DNA of 64,000 nucleotides. Origin: Bacillus mobilis (lineage in GTDB: Bacteria > Bacillota > Bacilli > Bacillales > Bacillaceae_G). This document shows, in pieces, positions 49,435-59,032 of the stretch. The notes under the pieces were generated by a model, which was given only the letters and a program-made list of their open reading frames with translations, was not told where the DNA came from and did no database searches. Both the position numbers and the translations under genes were made by a program. The stretch lies in NCBI RefSeq assembly GCF_001884045.1, contig NZ_MACF01000046.1:496001-560000 (forward strand). The letters are read 5' to 3'. The stretch's first letter is position 1. Each line of letters begins with the position of its first letter.

Positions 49435-49443
49435 TGGTAAAAT
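49435..49443 (+). promoter_or_regulatory. Candidate extended -10 promoter of the phosphoesterase-STAND gene
   Basis: TGGTAAAAT fits the extended -10 pattern 50 bases before the TTG start. Confidence 0.4.
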
Positions 49444-49492
49444 GAATTAGTGGATTTATACAAAAGTAGAATATATAGGGAGTGGGGAGTTT

Positions 49493-52400
49493 TTGAGTAC
49501 GGTTTCAGTTATACATTTTACGGATATACATTTAGCAGATACTGATAACTCTATTATGGACAAACAAAATGCATTATGGAGGGCTTTAAAATCTGAATTG
49601 AAATCATCGGATTACATTGTTTGTTGTGTATCGGGTGATATTGCACAAAGTGGAAAAGAAGATGAATATTGTAATTTTGCTATTCCTTTTTTTGATAATC
49701 TACAAATTGAAATAAAAAAGGAATTTAATCAGCATCTTGAATTTTTGTTGATTCCGGGCAATCATGACTGCGATTTTTTTGGGGATTCAGGAAAAAATGC
49801 AACTCGAGATGTCTTAATAAAAGCAATTAACAATCAAGATAGTGAACAGCTTTCAATACATACAATTGATACTATTAGAGTTCAAGAGAATTTCGATAAT
49901 TTTAAAAGCCTGTACCATGAGCAATGGGAAAATATAGAGTTAATTCATGATGATCCTCTCCTTCAAAGAGCAGTTCTTAAGATAGGTGAGAAACAAATTA
50001 TTTTTAATTTAATGAATTCTTCGTGGATATCAACTTTAAGAGAACAACCAGGGAAAATGTGGTTCCCAGTTAAGCAATATCGCCCTATTATGGAGACAAC
50101 ATTAGGCGATGTGAATGTCACTATGATTCATCATCCTGATCATTGGTTGGACCCTGATAATAGAAGAGAGTTAAGAAATTTACTAGAAAGTTCTTCTGAT
50201 TTTATTTTAAGTGGACATGAACATGCTCATACAAACACTATTCTTACAGATTGGCAGAATAAACGTGTTCAATATATTGAGGGAGGAGTTCTTCAAGAAC
50301 GTTGGGATCCAGAGGTAAGCTATTTTAAAGTATTACATTTAAATTTAGAAGATGATACACAACGTATTAAAGAATATTCTTGGAATGGGGATTTATATAA
50401 AGAGATAGATGATACAGATTGGTGTGATCTCCAAACAGCTTTAATGGCAAAGGGGAAACACCGTACAACTTTAAATATAGTAGAAGAATTTAACTCGTTT
50501 ATTTATAATATAGGGCTTCCATATACACATCCAAGAAAAAACAAGTTAGATTTAATTGATTTATTTGTAGCTCCAGATCTCAGAGAAATTATTTTACGTG
50601 GAAATAGTGGAAGTGAAGTGACTGAATATGTTTCCTTTGATCAAATGCTCGTAGAACTGCAAGAAGATGAGCATTTGTTAATTATAGGAGATAAGGAGTC
50701 TGGAAAAACGGCATTAAGTAAGCAATTATTTACTCATTCTTTTAATATGGGAAAAAAGCCAATCTTTATTGAGGGGGCAAAGATAAAAGGAGATCACATT
50801 AAAGGAATTGACAAATTAATTAAAACTGCAACTAAACAAATTTATGGAGAAGGAACCAATGATCAATATGTTCAACTTGATAAAAAGGACAGGGTGTTAA
50901 TAATTGATGATTGGCATAAATGTATCCTAAATGCAAAATTTAAATCCTTATTTTTTGAAGAAGCGGCTAAATGGTTTGGGAAGATAATAATAATGGCGGA
51001 TGAAATTTCAAATATGAGAGAATTATTATTGATTCTTTCAAATCATGAACAGCATAAAGTACGCCAATTTGAAATCCAAGAATTTGGTCATGTAAAGAGA
51101 GCTGAACTTATTGAAAAGTGGATATTATTAGGACAAGAATCTACTATAGATGAAAGTAAACTTATAGTAATTAAAGATCAATTAGAAAGATCTGTGGATT
51201 CAGTCATTGGGCAAAACTACGTCCCTACATTTCCGCTATATTTACTTATAATTTTACAGGCTTTTGAAAGTAGTACACCTCATAATTTAGATCGTAGTAC
51301 AAATGGATATTATTATGAATTATTAATAAAACAGGCATTGACAAAGATTCAAGTTACAAATGAAGAAACAGATGCTATGTATAATTATTTGACAGAATTA
51401 GCTTATAATTTTTATAAAAATGAAAAACAGGTAATAACCAAAGAAGAATGGTATAAGTTTCATAAGTTATATACAGAAGAATATGCTTTACAATTTAGTA
51501 GTCAATTTGAATTCACTAAATATAAAACTAAAATCTGCAATGCGCTTATTTTGCAAAGATCTGGTGAAGGTTATGTTTTTGCATATTCTTATATATATTA
51601 TTATTTTGTAGGACAGTACTTAGCTAGACATATAGGTGAAGAAGAAGTTAGAAATACAATTTCAAAAATGTGTTTCAATCTACATTTATCTGACTATGCT
51701 CATATATTGATGTTTTTGACCCATTTATCTAAAGATAATTTTATTATTTCACAAGTAATTAATGTAACGAAATCTCTTTTTGAGGATGTACCAATTTTAA
51801 AATTAGAGTCAGATATTGATGTGTTTAATAATTTATTAGATGAAATTCCTCAGTTAGTTATTGAGAATATAGATGTAAATGAGAATAGGAAAAAAGTTCA
51901 TGAACAGAAAGATGAATATGAAAGAGAGTTGAAAGTTCAGAAAACTGAGTTACCTTCAAATGAAGTGGAAGTTGGAAGTGAAATACAAACAATTTCTGAA
52001 TTCAATAAATCATTAAAGATGCTTGAAATTGTCGGTCAAATCTTGAAAAATTACTATGGGTCAATAAAAGCACAGGAAAAAATAGAATTGTGTATTGAGG
52101 CATATGCTGTGGCATTAAGAACAAATAATGCATTCTTGGAAAGATTTAAAGAAGATAAGGATTACATTGTAAAATTCCTATGTTCGTTGGCAGAAGAGAA
52201 AGGTTATTATGATAGGGAGAAAGTAGAAAGTGAAGCTAAAAAATTCTTGTTTATGTTAGCACAGGCTATTACATATTCATCTATAAACAAAGTAAGTACT
52301 GCTGTAGGCTCAAGAAATTTAGATGAAATTTTTAAAAGAGTATATGATGAAATGAGAAGTACATCAGTTAATTTAATTAATGTAGGAATAAAATTAGAAC

Positions 52401-52621
52401 ATTATCATCAGTATCCTTATCATGAAATTGCTCAATTATATAATGCTTTATCGGGGAATAAAATGGCACAAGATATATTACGACGTATGGTGGTGAAATA
52501 TTTATATATGTTTAAAACCACCTTTAAGGATCAACAACGTATTTGTGATTCTGTAGGTATTCAATATACACCACAAAAAATGCTACAGGTGATAAGTCCT
52601 AATAAAAGATTTAGGGATTAG
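49493..52621 (+). CDS. Metallophosphoesterase-STAND NTPase fusion protein, candidate defence protein
   Basis: 1042-residue protein. Residues 1-290 are a calcineurin-like phosphoesterase: IHFTDIHLAD (D11, H13), SGDIAQ (48-51), PGNHDCD (88-94), MIHHPD (211-216) and GHEHAH (241-246), so all metal-ligand motifs are present. A P-loop NTPase follows, with Walker A GDKESGKT (399-406) and Walker B VLIIDD (468-473), looking like a STAND-type switch ATPase. The remaining 550 residues are mostly helical and could form the sensor. The architecture (nuclease or phosphodiesterase effector, switch NTPase, sensor) recalls Avs-like or NLR-like immune proteins. That role is inferred. The start is TTG with AGGGAG ten bases upstream. 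Strongly AT-rich codon use compared with mutL. Confidence 0.8.
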   Translation: MSTVSVIHFTDIHLADTDNSIMDKQNALWRALKSELKSSDYIVCCVSGDIAQSGKEDEYCNFAIPFFDNLQIEIKKEFNQHLEFLLIPGNHDCDFFGDSGKNATRDVLIKAINNQDSEQLSIHTIDTIRVQENFDNFKSLYHEQWENIELIHDDPLLQRAVLKIGEKQIIFNLMNSSWISTLREQPGKMWFPVKQYRPIMETTLGDVNVTMIHHPDHWLDPDNRRELRNLLESSSDFILSGHEHAHTNTILTDWQNKRVQYIEGGVLQERWDPEVSYFKVLHLNLEDDTQRIKEYSWNGDLYKEIDDTDWCDLQTALMAKGKHRTTLNIVEEFNSFIYNIGLPYTHPRKNKLDLIDLFVAPDLREIILRGNSGSEVTEYVSFDQMLVELQEDEHLLIIGDKESGKTALSKQLFTHSFNMGKKPIFIEGAKIKGDHIKGIDKLIKTATKQIYGEGTNDQYVQLDKKDRVLIIDDWHKCILNAKFKSLFFEEAAKWFGKIIIMADEISNMRELLLILSNHEQHKVRQFEIQEFGHVKRAELIEKWILLGQESTIDESKLIVIKDQLERSVDSVIGQNYVPTFPLYLLIILQAFESSTPHNLDRSTNGYYYELLIKQALTKIQVTNEETDAMYNYLTELAYNFYKNEKQVITKEEWYKFHKLYTEEYALQFSSQFEFTKYKTKICNALILQRSGEGYVFAYSYIYYYFVGQYLARHIGEEEVRNTISKMCFNLHLSDYAHILMFLTHLSKDNFIISQVINVTKSLFEDVPILKLESDIDVFNNLLDEIPQLVIENIDVNENRKKVHEQKDEYERELKVQKTELPSNEVEVGSEIQTISEFNKSLKMLEIVGQILKNYYGSIKAQEKIELCIEAYAVALRTNNAFLERFKEDKDYIVKFLCSLAEEKGYYDREKVESEAKKFLFMLAQAITYSSINKVSTAVGSRNLDEIFKRVYDEMRSTSVNLINVGIKLEHYHQYPYHEIAQLYNALSGNKMAQDILRRMVVKYLYMFKTTFKDQQRICDSVGIQYTPQKMLQVISPNKRFRD

Positions 52622-53068
52622 CTTTAGAAAAATTAAGTTAACATTGTTTTGAGTAAAGACAAAAAAATTGTTTGATTTTAGTCTTGGAAATGCAAAAACC
52701 ACCTACAAGTTTATCGAGTAGGTGGTTTTAATATAGAATTAGAATAAAGTTTGATTAAATGATCTTTATAATTTCTAAAGGCTAAATAAAATACGTTTAT
52801 AATGCTTTAATTTAAAATATAAAGTATTACCTTTTTGTATAAATGTCATGACTTAATTTGAAAAGTATATTTGTTTTATAACAATTTCACCTTTATTCGT
52901 TACCCATAAAAAATATTATCCATCTCTATAGTGCCTTTTTATTATTGCGTACTTACAATGCATACCATAAAACAGAATTATATTACAAATTAATATAGTA
53001 TTTTATGTCATTAAAACATGAATAGTATATTATTTACACTGAGAAAACTTTTTTGGAGGAAACGTACC
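52622..53068 (+). other. AT-rich spacer between the first two island genes
   Basis: About 450 bases. After the terminator at 52695-52730 there is no supportable gene. A weak promoter-like pair (TTGCGT at 52945, TAAAAC at 52968, 17-base spacing) lies before the membrane-protein gene. An in-frame ATG at 53018 lacks a ribosome site. Confidence 0.5.
52695..52730 (+). terminator. Intrinsic terminator after the phosphoesterase-STAND gene
   Basis: AAAACCACCTAC pairs perfectly with GTAGGTGGTTTT across an 11-base loop. The symmetric A and T ends could terminate in both directions. Confidence 0.85.
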
Positions 53069-54784
53069 ATGCAAGTGAAAAATGAATTTAAAATTTCTAA
53101 GAAACAAAAAACTATGATCGCCTGCTTTTTTCTGATACCCTTAATTATTAGTCTAGCTATCAGCTATATGATTTTTGGTAATTATTCAGAAGCTCTATCT
53201 AAAATGTGGGCATACAAAGGGAAACCAAATGCTACCGCTAGTTCTATAACATCCTTATCTTATATATTTACAATTCTAATTGCATTTTATACTTTTGGTA
53301 CGACATTCGTTTTTAGTTATTTAGTATGGAAGGCCAGTAAAGGTAGCCTAGCAGTTTCTGAAAAACTACAAAAATTAGAATTCCAACGTGAAGAAGAAAT
53401 TACTAGAGAAAATGCACTTATTGTATATTATGATCTTCAACGAGGTATTACTAATTTACAAGACATATATATAAATTACGAACTAAAAGGACTAGAGGCA
53501 AAGCCAAGTAAAATCTATTTCAGTACAGATTGGATTAAAAATGTAGCGAATTTAAGAGATCAACTTACAGAACAAGAATTAAATAAAGTATATAAATTAT
53601 ATGAACAATTTCATGTTTTGCAAAATTTATTAGAAAAACATGAATCTAATACATATGACGAAGAATTAAAAACACAACTTAAAATATTAACTGAAGAGGT
53701 TTTCGCTAATTTTATACCTCTCCAAGTACTAAAAAAACATAATGTTTCCTCAGCAAATGAATTAGTAAATATTGATTTATATGTTATTTTGAAAAAAATA
53801 TACCGTTTTACATTTCCCTCTTCTAAACGAAAAACAAAGAAAAATGAATCAACTGGACTGTATGAGACAACTTTAAATGGTAATCTTTTCTTTACAGGGG
53901 ATAATGAGGAACTATTTATAGGAAAAGGAACTCTTTATAATACTAATAAAGAAGTAAAATGCTCAGGGGAATTTAAAGAAACACAATTTAATAAAGGGTT
54001 AATCTATGGGTATTATTCTCAAGGATATAAATTTTACATTGCTAATTATTCTAGATCACTAGAACCGGATGAATTGGAACATGTTACAGTATATCAATTA
54101 AGTAGCGTTCGAACAGATAAATATTATTATAGTGGTCAAATTAAACACGGTAAGATTTATGATGGAATTTCAACTTTATTTAATATGGATCATGACATTA
54201 TATATCAAGGTAAAATAAAAGATGGTTACAGAGATGGTAAGGGGATATCCTATGACTTTAAAGGCGAAAAAGAATTTGAAGGTATTTGGAAAGAAGATTA
54301 CATCTATAATGGAACTCAATATTCAAATGGTAAAAAATTATTTGAAGGGGAATTTAAAATAGTCAAAGACCCAAGCGCTTTTAGTGGCAAAAGGGCAAAA
54401 CCATGGGATGGAGCAGTAACCAACTATGATATTTCGTACGAAGTTAAAGACTTTACAGGGGAGATATGTAGCGGGATACCATATACAGGATATGGGCATC
54501 TTCTTCATCTTGATTACGATGGGAAAACTTTCAAAGAATATACGCAAATTGAAGTGCAGACTATGGAGCGTGCAGAAGATGAAGCTGAAAATCCAATAGA
54601 ACTAAGTTCAATAGAAATTGAGGAATGGGCAAAAGAAAATAATGATGAGGCTCGTAAGGGGTATCAGTCTCACACCGAATATATTAAGGCAGATTGGGAG
54701 CAAAAAGAAGTAACTGCTAGAGAAGCTAATGAAATCAATATAAATATTTATAATGCGAGCGGTGAAAAGGTTACAAACCATTAA
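53069..54784 (+). CDS. Two-helix membrane protein with C-terminal MORN-like repeats, function unknown
   Basis: 571 residues. A basic N-terminus is followed by two predicted transmembrane helices (about 16-36 and 62-87), then a charged helical region (95-240). The C-terminal half has MORN-like units of the type YxGxxKxGxxxGxG (YYSGQIKHGKIYDGIS, IYQGKIKDGYRDGKGISYD, EFEGIWKEDYIYNGTQY). MORN repeats can bind lipids or proteins. I chose the ATG at 53069 because GGAGG lies nine bases before it; the frame opens earlier at 53018. It stands alone, between two terminators, next to defence-like genes. A membrane effector role is a guess from context. No enzyme motif was found. Confidence 0.7.
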   Translation: MQVKNEFKISKKQKTMIACFFLIPLIISLAISYMIFGNYSEALSKMWAYKGKPNATASSITSLSYIFTILIAFYTFGTTFVFSYLVWKASKGSLAVSEKLQKLEFQREEEITRENALIVYYDLQRGITNLQDIYINYELKGLEAKPSKIYFSTDWIKNVANLRDQLTEQELNKVYKLYEQFHVLQNLLEKHESNTYDEELKTQLKILTEEVFANFIPLQVLKKHNVSSANELVNIDLYVILKKIYRFTFPSSKRKTKKNESTGLYETTLNGNLFFTGDNEELFIGKGTLYNTNKEVKCSGEFKETQFNKGLIYGYYSQGYKFYIANYSRSLEPDELEHVTVYQLSSVRTDKYYYSGQIKHGKIYDGISTLFNMDHDIIYQGKIKDGYRDGKGISYDFKGEKEFEGIWKEDYIYNGTQYSNGKKLFEGEFKIVKDPSAFSGKRAKPWDGAVTNYDISYEVKDFTGEICSGIPYTGYGHLLHLDYDGKTFKEYTQIEVQTMERAEDEAENPIELSSIEIEEWAKENNDEARKGYQSHTEYIKADWEQKEVTAREANEININIYNASGEKVTNH

Positions 54785-54884
54785 AGAGTGTGTAAAGGGC
54801 GATTTTAATAATGAGGTAGTTAAATATGTAAATGACTGTAATTTATTGAAGTTTTAAAAGAACTATTTGAAATTGGAGTTGATT

Positions 54885-54914
54885 AAGAGTTGCTATTTAT
54901 GGTAACTCTTTTTT
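54885..54914 (+). terminator. Intrinsic terminator before the Gabija-like pair
   Basis: AAGAGTT pairs with AACTCTT (7 bp plus partial GC extension) and is followed by TTTT. Confidence 0.75.
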
Positions 54915-55026
54915 AGTATGGATATACGATCGGGTTTAAGTGTTAGAGTATATGGTCCTTATAGAAAATTCATATTGTTATTTTCGTGAAACATTTGAGT
55001 GCTGTTTTAGATTTCAATAGTTAAAG

Positions 55027-55035
55027 TGTTATAAT
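55027..55035 (+). promoter_or_regulatory. Extended -10 promoter of the Gabija-like pair
   Basis: TGTTATAAT is a perfect extended -10 element 25 bases before the first ATG. The leader would be very short, about 18-40 bases depending on which start is used. Confidence 0.5.
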
Positions 55036-55059
55036 CATGGGAGGTATTGGTAATAATTA

Positions 55060-56994
55060 ATGAATGAAAGTGGGATAAAAATTATGTACTTATCAGAGAT
55101 AAATGCCTGGAATTTTAGAAGATTCGGAATGGGGGAAGATGGTAAGCCAGGCGTTCATTTGAAATTTAATCAAGGGTTAAATTTGCTAGTTGGAGAAAAT
55201 GATTCAGGAAAGACGACAATAGTAGATGCAATAAAATATACAATATTAACACAAAGCTATGAAAATTTAAGAATAGAACTAGAAGATTTTCATATTCCAG
55301 TAGGTGAAAGTGATGAAGATAAAAGAGCTCAAGAGTTACGTATAGAATGTATTTTTCGAGGTTTTTCAGATCTAGAGGCTAAAAATTTTTTAGAATGGCT
55401 TGGAATGGAAAAAAATTCAGATGAAATATATGAATATTACCTTAAGGTTTTTTTAATTGCTAAGAGAAAAGGGAATCATGTATATTACGATATTAAAGCA
55501 GGATCAGATCAGGAAGGTAAAGCATTGAATGGAGAAGCGAGAAGTTTATTAAGAACAACGTACCTTAAACCATTACGAGATGCAGAAAAAGAAATGGCTT
55601 CAAAAAGAAATTCTCGATTATCTCAAATATTGGAAAGCCATGAGGCTTTTAAAGGAAAAGAAGACCATTATTTATATGAAATCATTCAAGAAGCAAATGA
55701 TAAAGTAAAGAGTTATTTTAAAGGAAGAGATACAAATGGTGAGGAGTTAACCGATCAAGAAGGCAAAAAAATATTAGAACAAATCAATGTATATTTAGAA
55801 AGTTTTGCTGGGGAAAATAAAATGCTTAGTTCAAATTTTAACATATCACCATTAAGATTAAAAAATATTTTAGAACGGCTCAATTTAGAGTTAATTGAAA
55901 GTAAGTCTGGTTTAGGCTCTCATAATTTGCTATTTATTGCAACAGAATTATTATTATTGAAAAGGGATAACTATCAAGGCTTAAAATTAGCACTTGTAGA
56001 GGAAATTGAGGCGCATTTACATGTACAAGCACAAATGAGATTGATAGATTTTCTTCAGGAAGAAGTGGAAAACTCTAATTTACAATTAATTATGACTACA
56101 CACAGCACAGACCTTGCATCAAAAGTGAATTTAAGCAATTTAATTATCTGTAAAGATGGTGCAGCTTTTCCAATGGGATACGGATACACAGAGTTAAGTA
56201 AAGGAGATTATTTATTCTTAGAACGCTTTTTGGATTCGACTAAAGCGAATTTGTTTTTTGCTCAGGGAGTTATATTAGTTGAGGGAGATGCAGAAAATTT
56301 ATTAATACCTACTATAGCAGATATTATTGGAAAACCATTATCAAAATATGGAGTATCAATTGTTAATGTAGGAAATACAGCCTTTTTAAGGTACTCTAGA
56401 ATATTTAAAAGAGATAGTCCTGAAATAGGAAGTTTAAATATCCCTGTTGCTGCAATAACTGATAATGATGTCAGACCAAATTTATATAAGAGAAAAGATC
56501 CTCAAGCAAAGACATGGGAAGACTTAGAAGCTGAAAAAACAATTGAACAAAGAAGAAAAGAAAGAAAATCAAGAATTGAAGGACAAGATGTGAAATTATA
56601 TATATCCCCAGTGTGGACATTAGAATATGATATAGCATTAGGTGTTCTTCAAAAAGAATTATTTGAGGCGGTACTTAGGGCTGAGAAGGTTCAAAATAGT
56701 GATTCGATAGGTTTGACTCCAGTAAAAATCGAGGCTGTTAATAAAATCATAGAAGAAAAATATAAGAGTTGGGATGAACAAAACATTTCTAATGAAGAGC
56801 GGGCATTTTACATATATAGTGATTTGATGTTAGATAAAAGTATTTCTAAAGCAATAACCGCTCAATGCTTTGCGGAAGTTTTAATACAAAAGCCAAAAGA
56901 GAAGCGAGAAGTTCTAAAAGAGAAAATCTTAAAAGATGAAAATTTACAATATATTGTACAAGCTATTAATTATGCTACAAATGGAGTTGGATAA
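55060..56994 (+). CDS. gajA: OLD-family ATPase/TOPRIM nuclease, Gabija-like GajA
   Basis: 644-residue overcoming-lysogenization-defect (OLD) family protein. An ABC/AAA ATPase is split around an insertion: Walker A GENDSGKTT (45-53), signature-like GLGSHNLLF, Walker B LALVEEIEAHLH, and TTHSTDL as the H-loop. A C-terminal TOPRIM nuclease follows with VEGDAE (E408) and TDND (D468), both metal-ligand acids present. Together with the UvrD-type helicase directly downstream this is the Gabija architecture, in which GajA nicks phage DNA when nucleotides are depleted. It is longer than the reference GajA (about 578 residues) and shares few obvious segments, so it is a divergent member. Start 55060 or the ATG at 55084 (MYLSEINAW) are both possible. 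Confidence 0.82.
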   Translation: MNESGIKIMYLSEINAWNFRRFGMGEDGKPGVHLKFNQGLNLLVGENDSGKTTIVDAIKYTILTQSYENLRIELEDFHIPVGESDEDKRAQELRIECIFRGFSDLEAKNFLEWLGMEKNSDEIYEYYLKVFLIAKRKGNHVYYDIKAGSDQEGKALNGEARSLLRTTYLKPLRDAEKEMASKRNSRLSQILESHEAFKGKEDHYLYEIIQEANDKVKSYFKGRDTNGEELTDQEGKKILEQINVYLESFAGENKMLSSNFNISPLRLKNILERLNLELIESKSGLGSHNLLFIATELLLLKRDNYQGLKLALVEEIEAHLHVQAQMRLIDFLQEEVENSNLQLIMTTHSTDLASKVNLSNLIICKDGAAFPMGYGYTELSKGDYLFLERFLDSTKANLFFAQGVILVEGDAENLLIPTIADIIGKPLSKYGVSIVNVGNTAFLRYSRIFKRDSPEIGSLNIPVAAITDNDVRPNLYKRKDPQAKTWEDLEAEKTIEQRRKERKSRIEGQDVKLYISPVWTLEYDIALGVLQKELFEAVLRAEKVQNSDSIGLTPVKIEAVNKIIEEKYKSWDEQNISNEERAFYIYSDLMLDKSISKAITAQCFAEVLIQKPKEKREVLKEKILKDENLQYIVQAINYATNGVG

Positions 56995-56995
56995 A

Positions 56996-58900
56996 ATGAC
57001 ACAAATTGATAGTCGAGATATTTCGTATGCTGAACAAATGTTGTTACATGCTGGTGATAGATTTGATGATGAACGTAGAGCTGTTATTCAATGTCTAGAG
57101 AGTAAAGATATAATGGCTTGTCCAGGGAGTGGGAAGACAACAACATTGTTAGCTAAACTTGCTATATTGGCAAGTAAATTACCTTTAGAAAATAACAAAG
57201 GAATTTGTGTCCTTACTCATACTAATGTAGCAATTGATGAAATTAAAAACAGATTGGGAATACATGGTGAAAAATTATTTAATTATCCAAATAACTGTAG
57301 TACTATACAATCTTTTGTGAATCAATTTTTGGCAATTCCAGCACATATACACTTTTATGGAAAAAAACCTATTAGAATTGATGATGAAATTTATAATGAG
57401 GAAATAAGAAAGAAGTATTATCAAATTGTTCCTCGTAATTTACGGTTTGGGATGGAACAAAGTGGGATTGATGTAGGGTCTATTCGTTTTAATTTAGAAA
57501 ATGAAACTTTACAAAAAAGTTTATATGGTACAAAAATCTATGCTAACGAACAAAGTAGAAGTTATTTGGCGCTTAAAACATTAAAGGAACAAATGTTACA
57601 AGATGGAATTTTATGTTATGATGATGCGTATTTCTTAGCTTATAAGTACTTAAGAGAGAATCCTAACCTTAAAGGAGTTTTTTCAAAGCGCTTTTCATAT
57701 GTTTTTATAGATGAAATGCAAGATACTATGAAACACCAAAAGGAACTATTAGAATTATTATTTGATGATTCCGTAGTAATTCAAAGGATTGGAGATCTCA
57801 ATCAATCAATATATGATCAATCAGGTGCAATTGGTTCTTGGGAAGTGGATTTAGAATCATGTTTGGAGATTTCAGACAGTAAAAGATTTTCTAAGGCAAT
57901 TGCAGATATTGTGAAAAATATTTGTGTTACTCCTCAAAATCTCAATGGAAATAATAATATAGAAGATATAAGACCATATCTTTTGGTTTATAACTCAACG
58001 AATATTCAAAATGTATTGCAAAAATTTGCGAGAATTATAGTAGAAAGAGATTTACATAACTTAGATCGTAAAGTTTTTAAAGCTATAGGATGGGTATCTG
58101 AACACGAAAGAGAAATTGGGATAAAAGATTATTGGGAAGAATTTAAAACTAGTAGACGAAAGCGTAGTGATTTTAATAGTTTGATAATGTACTTGTTGAA
58201 GGAATCATCCGAAGATCTAGAAAGATTTGGAGCTAACTTATACAATGACAAGGTATTAAAAGGAATTTTAAAAGCATTAAGAATAATGAACGAAAAAAAT
58301 GAAGGAAAGCATTATACAAAACAGACGTTTTTAAATTATTTGAAAGAATCTAATAATGAAGTATATGAAGATTTAATGCTCAAACTTTCGAGATGGTGTT
58401 TAATGATTCAGAATCGTCAAGAAGTAGTGGTGGAAGTTGAAGAATTTATTACAGAGAAATTAAAAAGGATATTTAATTGGAATGATATTAGTCAATTGAC
58501 ATCTTTTTTTAGTAATACAGAAGAAGAATTAACTGAAGCATATAGTGTACAAACAAATGTAATGAAATTTTTAGAAGAAGAGAATGAAGTTAATATAGAA
58601 GTAGCATCAATACATTCTGTAAAAGGAGAAACGCATACAGCAACGTTATATTTAGAAACTTTCTATTTTGAATATGATATAAAACGTATTGTTGCATATT
58701 TAAAGGGAAATCATACGAATACTAATCGTTCAAGAATGGTACAAAATTTAAAAATGGCGTACGTTGGGATGACGAGACCCACACATTTATTATGTGTAGC
58801 AGTTCGAGAGGAATCTATTAATGGGCACGAAGCAGAATTAAATGCTGCAGGATGGGATATTAAATATGTTGAAGAAAGAGTGCCAGTAACGCAGGCGTAA
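56996..58900 (+). CDS. gajB: UvrD/PcrA-type superfamily 1 helicase, Gabija-like GajB
   Basis: 634-residue SF1 helicase. Motif I ACPGSGKTT (41-49), motif Ia VLTHTNVAIDEI, motif II FIDEMQD, motif III RIGDLNQSIYDQSG, motif V VASIHSVKGETHTATLYLET and motif VI YVGMTRPTHLL are all visible. I chose the ATG at 56996, one base after the gajA stop, with GGAG nine bases upstream; the frame also runs back to 56936 inside gajA. This tight coupling supports a two-gene complex. It is larger than the roughly 494-residue reference GajB. Whether it restricts phage is untested here. Confidence 0.82.
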   Translation: MTQIDSRDISYAEQMLLHAGDRFDDERRAVIQCLESKDIMACPGSGKTTTLLAKLAILASKLPLENNKGICVLTHTNVAIDEIKNRLGIHGEKLFNYPNNCSTIQSFVNQFLAIPAHIHFYGKKPIRIDDEIYNEEIRKKYYQIVPRNLRFGMEQSGIDVGSIRFNLENETLQKSLYGTKIYANEQSRSYLALKTLKEQMLQDGILCYDDAYFLAYKYLRENPNLKGVFSKRFSYVFIDEMQDTMKHQKELLELLFDDSVVIQRIGDLNQSIYDQSGAIGSWEVDLESCLEISDSKRFSKAIADIVKNICVTPQNLNGNNNIEDIRPYLLVYNSTNIQNVLQKFARIIVERDLHNLDRKVFKAIGWVSEHEREIGIKDYWEEFKTSRRKRSDFNSLIMYLLKESSEDLERFGANLYNDKVLKGILKALRIMNEKNEGKHYTKQTFLNYLKESNNEVYEDLMLKLSRWCLMIQNRQEVVVEVEEFITEKLKRIFNWNDISQLTSFFSNTEEELTEAYSVQTNVMKFLEEENEVNIEVASIHSVKGETHTATLYLETFYFEYDIKRIVAYLKGNHTNTNRSRMVQNLKMAYVGMTRPTHLLCVAVREESINGHEAELNAAGWDIKYVEERVPVTQA

Positions 58901-58979
58901 TATTAGACTGGATTAAGGTATTGTAACTGAATGAGTTGATATAGATTTATCTTTACTCTGATTTTCGTAAATTTGATTC

Positions 58980-58985
58980 TATAAT
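58980..58985 (+). promoter_or_regulatory. Candidate -10 element for the Septu-like pair
   Basis: TATAAT in the 90-base gap after the helicase gene. A transcript from it would start near 58992, which argues against a translation start at 58991. The -35 region is weak. Confidence 0.35.
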
Positions 58986-59032
58986 CTTTAATGATAAAGG
59001 AGAATATAAAGAAAGATGAGGTAATGGTAAAA

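Larger units (their letters stand above)
49072..49492 (+). other. Gene-free junction between mutL and the accessory island
   Basis: About 420 AT-rich bases. They contain a well-placed ribosome site before a nine-codon ORF (49232-49261), a perfect 14-bp inverted repeat (49350-49384) and an extended -10 element (49435-49443). No integrase, tRNA end or flanking repeat was recognised. The real left edge of the island is probably somewhere in this stretch. Confidence 0.5.

Noticed and set aside
54762-54857. 31-codon GTG ORF overlapping the end of the MORN-repeat gene in another frame
   Set aside because: The peptide looks protein-like but has no ribosome site and overlaps a known gene end. A frameshifted tail is possible but not supported.
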